Made by a program: the position numbers and the translations under genes. Source: Caldilineaceae bacterium SB0664_bin_27 (GTDB lineage Bacteria; Chloroflexota; Anaerolineae; Caldilineales; Caldilineaceae). From it: a DNA stretch of 64,000 nucleotides. This document shows positions 51,089-62,788 of this stretch, piece after piece (the first letter of the stretch is position 1; each line of letters opens with the position of its first letter). A model generated the notes under the pieces. It saw only the letters and a program-made list of their open reading frames with translations. It was not told the DNA's origin and made no database searches. Location of the stretch: assembly GCA_009838625.1 (NCBI GenBank), contig VXRG01000004.1, positions 1 through 64,000 on the forward strand, read 5' to 3'.

Positions 51089-52012
51089 GTGCACACATGC
51101 GCGTTCAGTTTTTCTCCATTCGTGATGAAGATGCCGACACAGAAAGCTATGCTTAACATCGCTTTGGGACGATTCGAAGGGAAGAGTCGAAAAGTTGCAC
51201 AGTCCTCGCTTGTCTACTGCTTGCTCGTTGCCCTGGGATTCCTGTTTGCGATGCCTCTGGTGTGGCTCATCTCCACTTCACTGAAGAGTAATGAGCAGGT
51301 TGGAATGTGGCCTCCCGTGTGGATTCCTTATCCCTTTGTATGGGAGAACTATTTCGTAGCCTGGACAAGCGGTCGCTTCGGGCTCTATTTCTTTAATACC
51401 GCATTCATCACGGTGCTGGCTACGTTTGGACAACTGCTGACAGCTTCCATGGCTGCATTTGGCTTTGCCCGTCTGCGCTTTCCGGGCCGCGAGGTACTGT
51501 TTGCCGTTCTTCTGGCAACCATGATGTTGCCATTCGTGGTCACGATGATTCCGACCTTCATTCTCTTCAAGAACCTGGGGTGGCTCGACTCATTCAGGCC
51601 ACTGATCGTCCCCTACTATTTCGGTGGTGGAGCATTCTTCATTTTTCTGCTGCGCCAGTTTTTCAAGACATTACCGACTGAGTTGTTCGAACAAGCAACA
51701 ATCGACGGGGCCTCGAACTACCGCATCTACTATCAGATTCTGCTACCCCTCTCCAAGCCTGCGCTCTCGACCGTGGCCATATTCGGGTTCTTGCATCACT
51801 GGAACGACTTTCTTGCGCCGTTGATCTACCTGAACAGCCCGGAGAAGTTCACACTGGCATTGGGATTGCAGCAGTTTATCCAGCGAACCGAAGTCCGCTA
51901 TCAGGAGATGATGGCGATGGCGTTACTGATGACAATTCCGGTTCTTATGGTCTTCTTCTTCTTCCAGCAGTACTTCATCCGCGGGGTCGTCATGTCCGGA
52001 ATAAAGGGGTAA
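51089..52012 (+). CDS. Carbohydrate ABC transporter permease (MalG-like)
   Basis: EAA motif EQATIDGASNYRIYYQILLPLSKPAL; ATG at 51128 is an alternative start. Confidence 0.92.
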   Translation: MHTCAFSFSPFVMKMPTQKAMLNIALGRFEGKSRKVAQSSLVYCLLVALGFLFAMPLVWLISTSLKSNEQVGMWPPVWIPYPFVWENYFVAWTSGRFGLYFFNTAFITVLATFGQLLTASMAAFGFARLRFPGREVLFAVLLATMMLPFVVTMIPTFILFKNLGWLDSFRPLIVPYYFGGGAFFIFLLRQFFKTLPTELFEQATIDGASNYRIYYQILLPLSKPALSTVAIFGFLHHWNDFLAPLIYLNSPEKFTLALGLQQFIQRTEVRYQEMMAMALLMTIPVLMVFFFFQQYFIRGVVMSGIKG

Positions 52013-52048
52013 TTCGCCCGGCGGGGAAACCGGCACGTCGCAGACAGA

Positions 52049-53083
52049 ATGATTCAGAGTCGGCGTTTCATTGCCGAGTATTGTGTTATGAGCCAGGAAG
52101 CCATTCCCGCAACGGATAGTAAAGTTACAGCAGACCTTTCTGCCAAACCTCGCAGCGTGTGGGCAAGCCCGATTCGCCGGCGCGAAGCCCGCGACGGGAT
52201 CGTCTTCATTTTGCCCTGGTTTCTCGGCCTGCTCATCTTCATTCTGGGACCATTTGTTGCCGGGTTTTACTACAGTTTGACCGAGTATGACAGCCTCTTG
52301 CCAGCAAACTGGCTGGGAGTGGAAAACTACCGACGCATTCTGTTTGACGACGACCGCTTCTGGCTTACCGTTTACAACACGGTCTGGTATGTGTGCGCAG
52401 CGGTCGTCCCGCAGGTGATTCTTGGGCTGTTGCTCGCAGTCCTGCTAAACCAGAAGGCCAGGGGCATCACCGTATTCCGAACCGTCTTCTTTATGCCCTC
52501 CATCGTTCCAATCGTTGCCTCCGTTTCGCTCTTCATCTTTATCCTCCATGACCGTTTTGGCCTCCTGAACGAGACTCTCTACCAGGTATTTGGCATCGTC
52601 GGCCCGAACTGGCTTACCAGCCCTGATTGGTCGAAACCTTCACTCGTGCTCTGGAGCCTGTGGGGAATCGGAGGGGGGATGATCATCTATCTGGCCGGCC
52701 TGCAGGGGATCCCGCAGACGCTGTATGAGGCGGCGGCGATTGACGGGGCGGGTGCTCTGCGCTGCTTCTGGAAGATCACGATTCCCTTGATTTCGCCGAC
52801 GATCCTCTTTGTTGTCATCATGGGTATCATCGGCAGCTTTCAGATTTTCACTCCGGTCTTCCTTTTGGGCAGCGCAAACTACGGACTGGCGGCTGCAGGT
52901 CCGATGGACTCTCTCCTCTTCTGGGTTGTCTACATTTACAACCAGGGATTCTTCTATTTTCGCATGGGCTATGCCAGCGCTATCGCCTGGCTGCTGTTCA
53001 TGCTCCTGGTGGTACTCACTCTAATCCAGTTTCGTCTGGCCGGTCGTTGGGTTTACTATGAGGACGAGGCTGCCATTCGTTAG
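52049..53083 (+). CDS. Sugar ABC transporter permease (MalF-like)
   Basis: EAA motif YEAAAIDGAGALRCFWKITIPLISPTI. Confidence 0.93.
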   Translation: MIQSRRFIAEYCVMSQEAIPATDSKVTADLSAKPRSVWASPIRRREARDGIVFILPWFLGLLIFILGPFVAGFYYSLTEYDSLLPANWLGVENYRRILFDDDRFWLTVYNTVWYVCAAVVPQVILGLLLAVLLNQKARGITVFRTVFFMPSIVPIVASVSLFIFILHDRFGLLNETLYQVFGIVGPNWLTSPDWSKPSLVLWSLWGIGGGMIIYLAGLQGIPQTLYEAAAIDGAGALRCFWKITIPLISPTILFVVIMGIIGSFQIFTPVFLLGSANYGLAAAGPMDSLLFWVVYIYNQGFFYFRMGYASAIAWLLFMLLVVLTLIQFRLAGRWVYYEDEAAIR

Positions 53084-53140
53084 CGCCGCGTTTGAACGCA
53101 GCCCCACTTTCCCACATTCAGACTCCCAGGAGGCTTGACT

Positions 53141-54439
53141 GTGTCAGACAGCCAACTTCGCATCGGCTTCGGCGAGACCGACATTACGCCGCCGGAGGGT
53201 CTCTTCATGTGCGGGAGCCTCGACCCGCGCAGGAACGAAGGCACGACGGATCCGTTGCAGTCCCACGCGCTCGTCGCGGAAAGCGGCGACAGGCGGATCG
53301 CCATTGTGGGTGTCGACTTGATTGGACTGCCCAAGGCGCGGGCGGATGCAATAATCGCCGAAGCCTCTCGCCGTACAGGCATCCCATCGGAAGCAATACT
53401 GATCTCCTGCAGCCACACGCATAGCGGACCCTATACGGCTGAGGGCGTCTATTCTTCAGACGTGATAGACGCGGACTACCTCTCGACGCTGCCGGACCGC
53501 ATCGCGGCAAGCGTTGAGGACGCGGCTGGACGTTTGGAGCCGGCTTCGATGCACATTGGCCGATCCCTGGTCCACCATGGAATCCACAACCGTCGAGTCA
53601 TCTGCCCGGACGGCAAGGTGATGAACACGTGGATGCCGCAGGCGCTCAACGATCTGGAGTACATCCCCCAAGTGTATGGGACGGCAGGTCCTGTCGACCC
53701 CGAGATGTGGGTCGTCCGTTTTGACAGGCTGGACGGGTCGACACTGGGCGTCTTCTACAACTACTCGCTGCATACCAACTCAAAGGGCGGTACGACCTGG
53801 TCGGCGGACTACCCCTGCGTAGTGGCTGAGCACATGAGGGAAGGGTACGGTCCCGGCGTAATCTCCGTTTATACGCCGGGCGCGTGTGCGGACATCAACG
53901 TGACGCTGGGGGGCGTGCGCTGGCGAGAGGGCGCAACTTACTTTGCGGAGCAGGCGGTGGACGCGGCGCGGCGGGCGATTCCGGTTGAGGGACCCATCGC
54001 TGTCAGCGCGACTCGCCGGGATATCACTGTCCCGCGGCGGAACCCGGCTGACCATTCGGCTGAGGCGATAGAACGACTCAACTGGGGTGGGGCGGGTGGA
54101 CGCGCCGATATCTTTGACCGGCAGGCCGAGCTTGTCGCCGGCTTGCCGGAGCAGTGGGAGGTACCCGTCAACGCGGCACGCATTGGACCTCTTGCGATCG
54201 CGTCCAATCCGGGTGAACTGTTCGTTGAGCACGGGCTCTCGATCAAGCGGCGTTCCCCCTTTCCCTACACGGTGGTGTCTGAGCTAACGAACGACCTGGC
54301 GATGTATCAGCCAACCGAGGCGGCCTTCGAACAGGAGGGATATGAATGCCTGGTTGGGCCCAATCGGATTGCCCTGGAGGGCGTCGAACGCATTGTGGAT
54401 ACTGCTGTGGAGCTGGTGGAAGCTTTGTGGGACGAATAG
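53141..54439 (+). CDS. Neutral/alkaline non-lysosomal ceramidase-like protein
   Basis: IGFGETDITPPEGLFMCG, SHTHSGPYTAEGVYS, YTPGACADINVT; GTG start at 53141 (TTG 53135 also possible). Confidence 0.78.
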   Translation: MSDSQLRIGFGETDITPPEGLFMCGSLDPRRNEGTTDPLQSHALVAESGDRRIAIVGVDLIGLPKARADAIIAEASRRTGIPSEAILISCSHTHSGPYTAEGVYSSDVIDADYLSTLPDRIAASVEDAAGRLEPASMHIGRSLVHHGIHNRRVICPDGKVMNTWMPQALNDLEYIPQVYGTAGPVDPEMWVVRFDRLDGSTLGVFYNYSLHTNSKGGTTWSADYPCVVAEHMREGYGPGVISVYTPGACADINVTLGGVRWREGATYFAEQAVDAARRAIPVEGPIAVSATRRDITVPRRNPADHSAEAIERLNWGGAGGRADIFDRQAELVAGLPEQWEVPVNAARIGPLAIASNPGELFVEHGLSIKRRSPFPYTVVSELTNDLAMYQPTEAAFEQEGYECLVGPNRIALEGVERIVDTAVELVEALWDE

Positions 54440-54511
54440 GCTGTCGTTTGGCGGCAGAAGAGGCCGCTTGACAACACAGGACCAAAAGGTGAGGAAGGAG
54501 CTGGGGACAGG

Positions 54512-55594
54512 ATGAGCAAGTTACAGACCGGATTTGTGGGATTGCACAGGGGCGGCGGGCTGATGCGAAGCCTGGCCGGCCATCCGCAGGTGGAGGTCGC
54601 CGCCCTGTGCGATATTGACGAGGACACATTGGCCGATACCGGGGCCGCGTTCTCGCTGCCCGACGACAAGATGTTCACCCGCTTCGAGGATTTCGTGAAC
54701 GCACCGCTGGACATCGTCGTTGTGGCGACGCCGATCGAGTACCACGCAGAACATTCGATCGCGGCGATGGAGAGCGGCAAGCATGTGTTGTGCGAGCAAA
54801 CGGCGGCTTACACGGTGGCGGACTGTGCGCGCCTGGTGGAGACAGTGCACAAGACGGGACGCGTCTACATGATGGGTGAGAACTACTGCTACTTTCATTA
54901 CATCCGGGAGTGGCAGGCATGGATCAAACAGGGGAAGCTGGGGAAAATCTTCCACGCCGAAGGGGAGTACATCCACGAGATCGTGCCGCTGCTCCGTAAC
55001 CCTGAAACCGGCGAGCGCAGATGGCGCTATACGCGCGCCCCGATCTGGTACTGCGCGCATTGCCTGGGTCCGATCCTGACGCTGATGGAGGACCGGATCG
55101 TCAAGGCGACCGGCGTCCATTCGGGCAAGAACATCTATCCTGACGAAGGACTGGGCTACCTGGACATGGAAGTGGGGCTGTTCCAGACGGAGAAGGGGGC
55201 CACGGTCAAGATTTTGCGCAGCCAGGTGGCGCCGCGGCATCCTGATATGATCTTTTACACCCTCTACGGCGAGAAGGGGTTCGTGGAGAACGGCCGCCAG
55301 GGTGGATGGGGCGGAACAACGGGACTCTTCTACAGCGAGGAAGAGGCCACGGCCAAGGAAGGGGCGCGGCAGATCGAGTGTCCGACGATAGATCCGAATG
55401 CGCCGGAGGAGGCGTTGCGGGGCGGGCACGGCACGTCAGAGTATTACATGGTGAGGGACTTTATCGGCGCGATTGAACAGAACACCAGGCCGCCGATCGA
55501 CGTGGTACGGGCGTTGGACTTTACGATACCCGGTATTATCGCCCATGAGTCGGCGATGCAGGGCGGTAAGTGGTTGGACGTGCCGCTGTTCTGA
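54512..55594 (+). CDS. Gfo/Idh/MocA family oxidoreductase
   Basis: N-terminal Rossmann region, VVATPIEYHAEHSIAAMESGKHVLCEQ, MGENYCYFHYIREWQAWIKQGKLGKIFHAEGEYIHE. Confidence 0.92.
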   Translation: MSKLQTGFVGLHRGGGLMRSLAGHPQVEVAALCDIDEDTLADTGAAFSLPDDKMFTRFEDFVNAPLDIVVVATPIEYHAEHSIAAMESGKHVLCEQTAAYTVADCARLVETVHKTGRVYMMGENYCYFHYIREWQAWIKQGKLGKIFHAEGEYIHEIVPLLRNPETGERRWRYTRAPIWYCAHCLGPILTLMEDRIVKATGVHSGKNIYPDEGLGYLDMEVGLFQTEKGATVKILRSQVAPRHPDMIFYTLYGEKGFVENGRQGGWGGTTGLFYSEEEATAKEGARQIECPTIDPNAPEEALRGGHGTSEYYMVRDFIGAIEQNTRPPIDVVRALDFTIPGIIAHESAMQGGKWLDVPLF

Positions 55595-55642
55595 GTCTGC
55601 TTGCCGGGCTGTGACGCCGCCGAAGAAGACGGATGCTGGCGT

Positions 55643-56532
55643 TCAGTCAAACTCGTCTGCGGCCTTTTCGGCGAAGGGCTGGTTCGCCTGCTTGTCAGCT
55701 TTAGGCTGCGCGCCGGAGCGGCGGCGGCGCTTGCGGCCTTTGCGCCGGGGCTTGGGTCTTTCGGGTGAGATCTCGTCTTGGGAGATGACCGGGTAAGGGC
55801 CGAATAGGGCCAGATCCTCCTCACTATCGGAGAAATAGATACGTTCCCGGCGCAGTGTGCGTGCGTAATCGTCGAAGCCGAGGGCGTCTACAAGCTCGTC
55901 GGGGCGGCCGGTAGCGCCGGGACGCATCTGTACGCGCATGAAAATGCTGTGCTCCGCCTCGACATTATCAAAGCCGGAGTATCGCAGCTCCAGAACCAGT
56001 GGGCGCAGATTGTAGCGATAGCGCTGACCGTGGCGCTCCCGTTCGCGCCAGACTTCCCTCTTCTCGAGAAACGCCTCAATCTTCGCTTCCAGCTCCCGTT
56101 CGGTCACCTCGCCCGCGTCAGCGTAAATGAGCACTGTGTAGTCTGCGCCGATCGTCAAGGACTGGGGCGACACAGTTTTGAAGGGCACTTCGGTTGCATT
56201 TAGCAGTCGCACACCGGGGGGCAGCTTTTCGCGAATCCGCGATGACATTTCATCCAAGGGTACAGGCGGGCTGAAGGCCGCGTCGAGCAGTTCGCGTACG
56301 CCGGTCATGCCCAGGCCGAGCGGTGCGGCGAACTGGATGTGGGGCTGCGGGTTGAAGCCGCGCTTGTAGAGGAGCGGCAGATCGGCGCGGCGCAGCGTCC
56401 GTTCCCAGAGACGGGACTCGTCCTGGTGGCTGATGAACTTGATAGCCTCGCCTTTTTCGTATGTGAAACGGACGCGCTGGCGTGGAAGCTCATCGGACAA
56501 GCTTTGCGGCTGGGGCTGGGGGTTCGCATCCA

Positions 56533-56533
<1 letters not shown>
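55643..56533 (-). CDS. TIGR03936 (DUF2344) radical SAM-linked protein
   Basis: RVRFTYEKGEAIKFISHQDESRLWERTLRRADLPLLYKRGFNPQPHIQFAAPLGLGM; start reassigned to ATG 56533 (TGATG overlap). Confidence 0.9.
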
Positions 56534-58656
<2,123 letters not shown>

Positions 58657-58872
58657 ATTCTTATCCTTCTCATCTGCCGACCGGCGGAGTGCCGTCCTTT
58701 TCGGGAGGTCACGTTTGCGGCCGGGCGGGATTCGAACCCGCTCTTTGCCAGGCGTTGCCGGGTGGTGACAGGCCCTGGCGATAAGGATTCCGGTCTGTCC
58801 GAGTGGACTGCCGGAGATGCGGTCATTATAGAAGGAGGAGGCGAGGGGATCAAATCCGTCACTGATGTTGTT

Positions 58873-58901
58873 TTGACTTTCGCTGGCTCCTTCCGTATAC
58901 T
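58873..58901 (+). promoter_or_regulatory. Sigma70-type promoter for tRNA-Glu
   Basis: TTGACT - 17 bp - TATACT, 29 nt upstream of the tRNA. Confidence 0.8.
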
Positions 58902-58930
58902 GTCCGGTACTGGGTTATTGCAAAAGACCT

Positions 58931-59003
58931 GCCCCGTTCGTCTAGAGGCCCAGGACACCACCCTCTCAAGGTGGAGACAGGGGTTCGACTCCCCTACGGG
59001 GTA
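58931..59003 (+). tRNA. tRNA-Glu(CTC)
   Basis: GCCCCGT/ACGGGGT acceptor, TTCGTCTAGAGGCCCAGGAC D-arm, anticodon loop CTCTCAA, T-arm GGGGTTCGACTCCCC. Confidence 0.96.
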
Positions 59004-59013
59004 CAGGAACGAG

Positions 59014-59041
59014 AAATCCCGCTGAAATCAGCGGGATTTTC
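59014..59041 (+). terminator. Rho-independent terminator of the tRNA-Glu transcript
   Basis: AAATCCCGCTGA-AA-TCAGCGGGATTTT, 12-bp perfect stem 11 nt after the tRNA. Confidence 0.9.
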
Positions 59042-59077
59042 CTTTTGTCTATTGCCGGTTGGAAGCGAAGCGCAGTC

Positions 59078-59527
59078 TCAGTCGACGGCGATGATGGCCT
59101 CGATTTCGACGGCCCAGTTGGCGGGCACGGTCAGGCCGATGGCGCTGCGGGCGTGACGCCCGGCGTCGCCGAAGAGCTCGATGAACATGTCGCTGCAGCC
59201 ATGGATGACCGAGGGTGTGTCGTTGAAACCCGGGCCGACGTTGACCATGCCGAAGACCTTGACGACCTGCCGGACGTTGTCCAGGCCGGCGATTGTGTGG
59301 ACCGCCTGAAGGATGCCGAGCGCGCAGAGCTGGGCGGCGCGGTAGCCCTCCTCGGTGGTCAGGTCCTGCCCAACCTTGCCCATGATCTCCTCGTCGCCGA
59401 AACGGGAGACTTGGCCGGAGACGTAAACGTGGTCCCCGGAGCGGACTGCGGCCATCAGGCGGCCGCCGTCAAGGTCGATCTTCTCAAGTTCGTAACCCAT
59501 TTCTTTCAGTTTTGCCAGATAAGACAC
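59078..59527 (-). CDS. RidA family protein
   Basis: VYVSGQVSRFGDEEIMGKVGQDLTTEEGYRAAQLCALGILQA; GTG start at 59527 inferred (track ORF runs to 59755). Confidence 0.85.
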   Translation of the reverse strand: MSYLAKLKEMGYELEKIDLDGGRLMAAVRSGDHVYVSGQVSRFGDEEIMGKVGQDLTTEEGYRAAQLCALGILQAVHTIAGLDNVRQVVKVFGMVNVGPGFNDTPSVIHGCSDMFIELFGDAGRHARSAIGLTVPANWAVEIEAIIAVD

Positions 59528-59613
59528 GTTTTGCTCCTGTGGGTTGTTGTCCGCGCGGCGGAAAGCGGCGCGGTTGGGTAGCGGATTGATGGAATATGCG
59601 TTGCTCGTGTGCG

Positions 59614-60888
59614 TTATGTTGCCGGCGCCAGAACGGGTGCCGCTTTGGCGCGCAGGTAGAGGTCGGCGAAGTCGGATGATCCGTCGTCGTCGAGGTATGC
59701 GGTTGCGACGCCGCGCTCGTAGATGGGCTGGTTGGCGGTACGCCAGTAGTCCCACATGCTGGAGCCCTGGCTGAAGCTGGTGTCGGCAAAGTAGACGCGT
59801 ACGCCATTGGCGCGGCTGTAACGAATGAGGCGACGGGGCAGGCTGAAATCGGCGACCTCGACGCGATAAGTTTCAAGTGCGGTCTCGTCGATGGTGATGC
59901 CGAGGCCGGGGGCTTCTGGCGTTTGGGCGTAGCCTCCGACGACAGGGATGCGCTGGTCGAGCAGGTTGTGCTGGTAGAGCTCGTGGCAGTTGATGGCAGG
60001 CCACTGGGCGTGGCTGAGCACGGCACCCAAATGGAGGGCCATAGTGGTGGTAAGGCCGGTGCCGACCATCTGGATGAAGAAGGGCATGTTGGCGGTGGCG
60101 GCGGAGATGCCGGAGTGCAGGACGTTGGTGACGCCGCCGGCGATGACGAAGCCGTCGCAGTAGCCCTGCTGGATCGCTACGGCGCCAGGTACGCCGCCGT
60201 AGTGGTGGGCGATGGGGGTACGCACCTTCTCGCGCAGGAGACGGTTGCCCGCGACGTCGTTAGCCTGCATCGGACCTTCCCAGATTGCGATTTTGGGGAA
60301 GTCGGTCTCGAGTTCACGGAGGACGGGCACCGCGGTGGATACGTCGAGCAGGAAGTCGTTCCAGTCGCAGTCGATGTGGAACCAGTCGGGCGTGGCGTCG
60401 CTGATGCGCTTGACGGTCGCGTAGACATCGTGCCAGGGACGGGTCTTGATCTTGATGGAAGTGAAGCCGAGTTCGACGGCGACGCGGGCCTCCGCTTCGT
60501 AGGCTGCAGGGCCCATGTCGTGGTCCCAGAAGGAGACGGGGCACCAATCGCGCACCTTGTTCCCCAGGAGACGGTAGACGGGGACGCCGGCAAGCTTCCC
60601 TGCAGCATCGAAGAGTGCCATCTGGAGGCCGGCGCCGAGGGAGTCATCCCACATCAGGTCGAAGGGCGACTGGCCAATGACGCGATCCGTGTCTTCGACG
60701 CGTCCCCAGGTGTAGTTCTGGATCGTTTCGCCGTAGGCGACGGTCCCGTCGTCGAGCGTGAGACGGATGACTTCGGTCTCGGACCAGCGGTGGACGTTGG
60801 CGCGCTCCATTTCACGGCGCACGCGGTCGACCATGGGGATGACGAGGAGAATGCGTTCGACGTCGGTTATTTTGGCGGTGGCGGTCAT
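59614..60888 (-). CDS. Enolase-superfamily (mandelate racemase-like) protein
   Basis: TSIKIKTRPWHD (KxK), HIDCDWNDF, IWEGPMQANDV, PIAHHYGGVPG. Confidence 0.88.
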   Translation of the reverse strand: MTATAKITDVERILLVIPMVDRVRREMERANVHRWSETEVIRLTLDDGTVAYGETIQNYTWGRVEDTDRVIGQSPFDLMWDDSLGAGLQMALFDAAGKLAGVPVYRLLGNKVRDWCPVSFWDHDMGPAAYEAEARVAVELGFTSIKIKTRPWHDVYATVKRISDATPDWFHIDCDWNDFLLDVSTAVPVLRELETDFPKIAIWEGPMQANDVAGNRLLREKVRTPIAHHYGGVPGAVAIQQGYCDGFVIAGGVTNVLHSGISAATANMPFFIQMVGTGLTTTMALHLGAVLSHAQWPAINCHELYQHNLLDQRIPVVGGYAQTPEAPGLGITIDETALETYRVEVADFSLPRRLIRYSRANGVRVYFADTSFSQGSSMWDYWRTANQPIYERGVATAYLDDDGSSDFADLYLRAKAAPVLAPAT

Positions 60889-61111
60889 TGGGTGCTCCTG
60901 TGGGGTGGTTCCGGTTGAGGCGCGTGGGGTGGGTCGAGTTTAGGGAATTTTAACATGAAGCGCGTTGATCCCCTTAAGCTGAACTGTTCATTTTGGCATG
61001 AATTTCGGGACGTAAGGGTAGGACTGTAGGGCGGTAGCGGTCCACCGGCGGGCATCAGATCTAATGGTGACTCTACAATAGGCCCTGCTACGAGTAGCGG
61101 ACAGAATCGTC

Positions 61112-61564
61112 TCAAGGCCCTGACCTGAAACCATTCACTTGAGACGATTCAGATTCCAAGAAAGCCAAGATTGTCGCCGGAGACACTATTGGGATTCCCC
61201 GATAATTTGCGAGGCGTAGCAAGTGGCGGTCACCAGAAACGATACAGTCTGCCTTCCCTTTCACTGCGCATACAAGAAACTTATCGTCTGAGGGATCTGA
61301 CTCCACTATTGGAGAGTCGGGCAGGTCTGCAGAGACAAGCTCTACTTTCTCTCGAATGTTGTCGAGGTAAGCGCTTACCTTCTCTGGAGTCAGATTGTAT
61401 CGTTTCGCGATTCGATCGTATCGAAGTACTCTTTGGATTTCCTCCAACATTTCCTCCGAGGCGATCAGAATATGATCTCTTAGATTACTTAGGACCGTGG
61501 CTGGCGTGCCAGTAGGAGTGATCAGGGAACTTATCCAAACGTTTGTATCCAAGACAACTCTCAT
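61112..61564 (-). CDS. PIN-domain toxin
   Basis: MRVVLDTNVWISSLITPTGTPATVL, DSPIVESDPSDDKFLVCAVKGKADCIVSGDRHLL. Confidence 0.92.
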   Translation of the reverse strand: MRVVLDTNVWISSLITPTGTPATVLSNLRDHILIASEEMLEEIQRVLRYDRIAKRYNLTPEKVSAYLDNIREKVELVSADLPDSPIVESDPSDDKFLVCAVKGKADCIVSGDRHLLRLANYRGIPIVSPATILAFLESESSQVNGFRSGP

Positions 61565-61911
61565 CTTTTCTCGGCACGCACAGCGGCAATTGCTTCTTCA
61601 ATGTCCTTTTGGGCTTCCTCTTCGGGCACGTCAGGCATTTGCGCGTGCATTTCTTCGAGAAACTCCATCAGACGATTCCCTGCTTCGTTTTGGGCACTCG
61701 CGTTGGATAATTCTTCTCCGACACTCATTGTTTCATTGTCGCTGCCTTGCGTCAGGAATCGCTCATAGTCGCTGATAGGCACAATGGCAACGACAGGGAT
61801 TCCTCCCCGCTCAACGACCAGATGCTCTTGGCTGCGGTAGGCTCGGCGAATCACGTCGCCAAAACGATTCTTCGCCTCTGTAGCGCTGATGGTTGCGATC
61901 TTCATTGTCAC
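61561..61911 (-). CDS. Phd/YefM family antitoxin
   Basis: ISATEAKNRFGDVIRRAYRSQEHLVVERGGIPVVAIVPISDYERFL; 4-nt overlap with toxin gene. Confidence 0.9.
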   Translation of the reverse strand: MTMKIATISATEAKNRFGDVIRRAYRSQEHLVVERGGIPVVAIVPISDYERFLTQGSDNETMSVGEELSNASAQNEAGNRLMEFLEEMHAQMPDVPEEEAQKDIEEAIAAVRAEKR

Positions 61912-62045
61912 AGCTCCCTGGCTGATGTTAGCTATTATTGGCTAAGTATAGCATGAACTGTGGTCTTTGTATAGGAAACCATAGAGAAATCTCGACATCT
62001 ATATACTGTGATGATCCATCGGCTCTGTAAGCAAGACACATGCTT

Positions 62046-62423
62046 CTAGCACCCGTACGCCGCCAGCCAGAGCCGGTCTAAAGTTGGGATATCCTCAGTC
62101 TCTTCTTTGAGGATAGAAACCATCGAGTGTGACAGGTGGAGAAACGGCTCAGTCCCGGCATAAAAACCTACTTTTTCTTTTCGGTTCTGTTCAGCTTGGT
62201 GGCGGAGGATTGAGTTCATTTCGAGCAAGGCTTCATGGTAGCTCTTCATTGAAGGTGGAGGAACGACCTGGGACATCCGTGCATAGGTTCTGGCGTAGTT
62301 TCGCTCCATGTCTTCCCAGCTCGTCGCCTGGATTTCTTGTAGTAGCCAAATTGGAGAGTCTTCAATGCAGATTATTTGTGCGTAATCATAGAGTGAGAGA
62401 GACGCTTCAGCATTGAGGAGCAA
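62046..62423 (-). CDS. Hypothetical protein; probable body of a TM-anchored protein interrupted by in-frame TGA (see 62445-62525)
   Basis: Open frame continues upstream to TGA at 62445-62447; only a TTG start inside the downstream ORF. Confidence 0.55.
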   Translation of the reverse strand: MLLNAEASLSLYDYAQIICIEDSPIWLLQEIQATSWEDMERNYARTYARMSQVVPPPSMKSYHEALLEMNSILRHQAEQNRKEKVGFYAGTEPFLHLSHSMVSILKEETEDIPTLDRLWLAAYGC

Positions 62424-62444
62424 CTCGTAATTGGGTTGGCCAAA

Positions 62445-62525
62445 TCATTCGTAGTACAGGGTCATGACTGCGACACCGAGTAGGAAGGCCAGGATCAGCC
62501 CTGCGATGACTTTGGCTACAGACAT
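62445..62525 (-). CDS. 26-aa single-TM microprotein, or N-terminal anchor of the 62046-62423 reading frame
   Basis: Hand translation MSVAKVIAGLILAFLLGVAVMTLYYE*; GAGGTG purine-rich stretch just upstream of ATG 62525. Confidence 0.55.
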   Translation of the reverse strand: MSVAKVIAGLILAFLLGVAVMTLYYE

Positions 62526-62788
62526 TTCTACACCTCATTTTCCAGAGGGGACGTGGGTAACTCATAAGGCTTTGGGAGGGAAGTTTAAGAGATAAGTTGC
62601 CAGAATCCTACATATACAGTTGTCTTGCCATAGGGATCTAGACGGGCCTAAGACGGCGCTGAAGAAATATTGCAAAGCGGATTTGTATTACTGTTTTGTG
62701 CTACTCGTCAGACGCTGCGGGGAAGCCAAGATCTGTGTCCGGGAGTGATGATCATTTCGGCTGCCGATTGGCCTGCTGCCTTTCCTGC

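Noticed and set aside
58725-58840. Complete tRNA (including tRNA-Sec) on the minus strand
   Set aside because: T-arm is good, but no matching 5' acceptor, D-arm or 7-nt anticodon loop with T33 could be built
59528-59755. Arg-rich N-terminal extension of the second RidA ORF
   Set aside because: Antisense/out-of-frame composition overlapping the end of the neighbouring enolase-superfamily gene; GTG 59527 gives a normal RidA length
62445-62447. Selenocysteine at the in-frame TGA
   Set aside because: No SECIS-like hairpin recognised, no Sec-type redox context, and no sel genes seen except a SelA-fold PLP enzyme more like sugar-ammonia lyases; nonsense mutation or two ORFs is simpler
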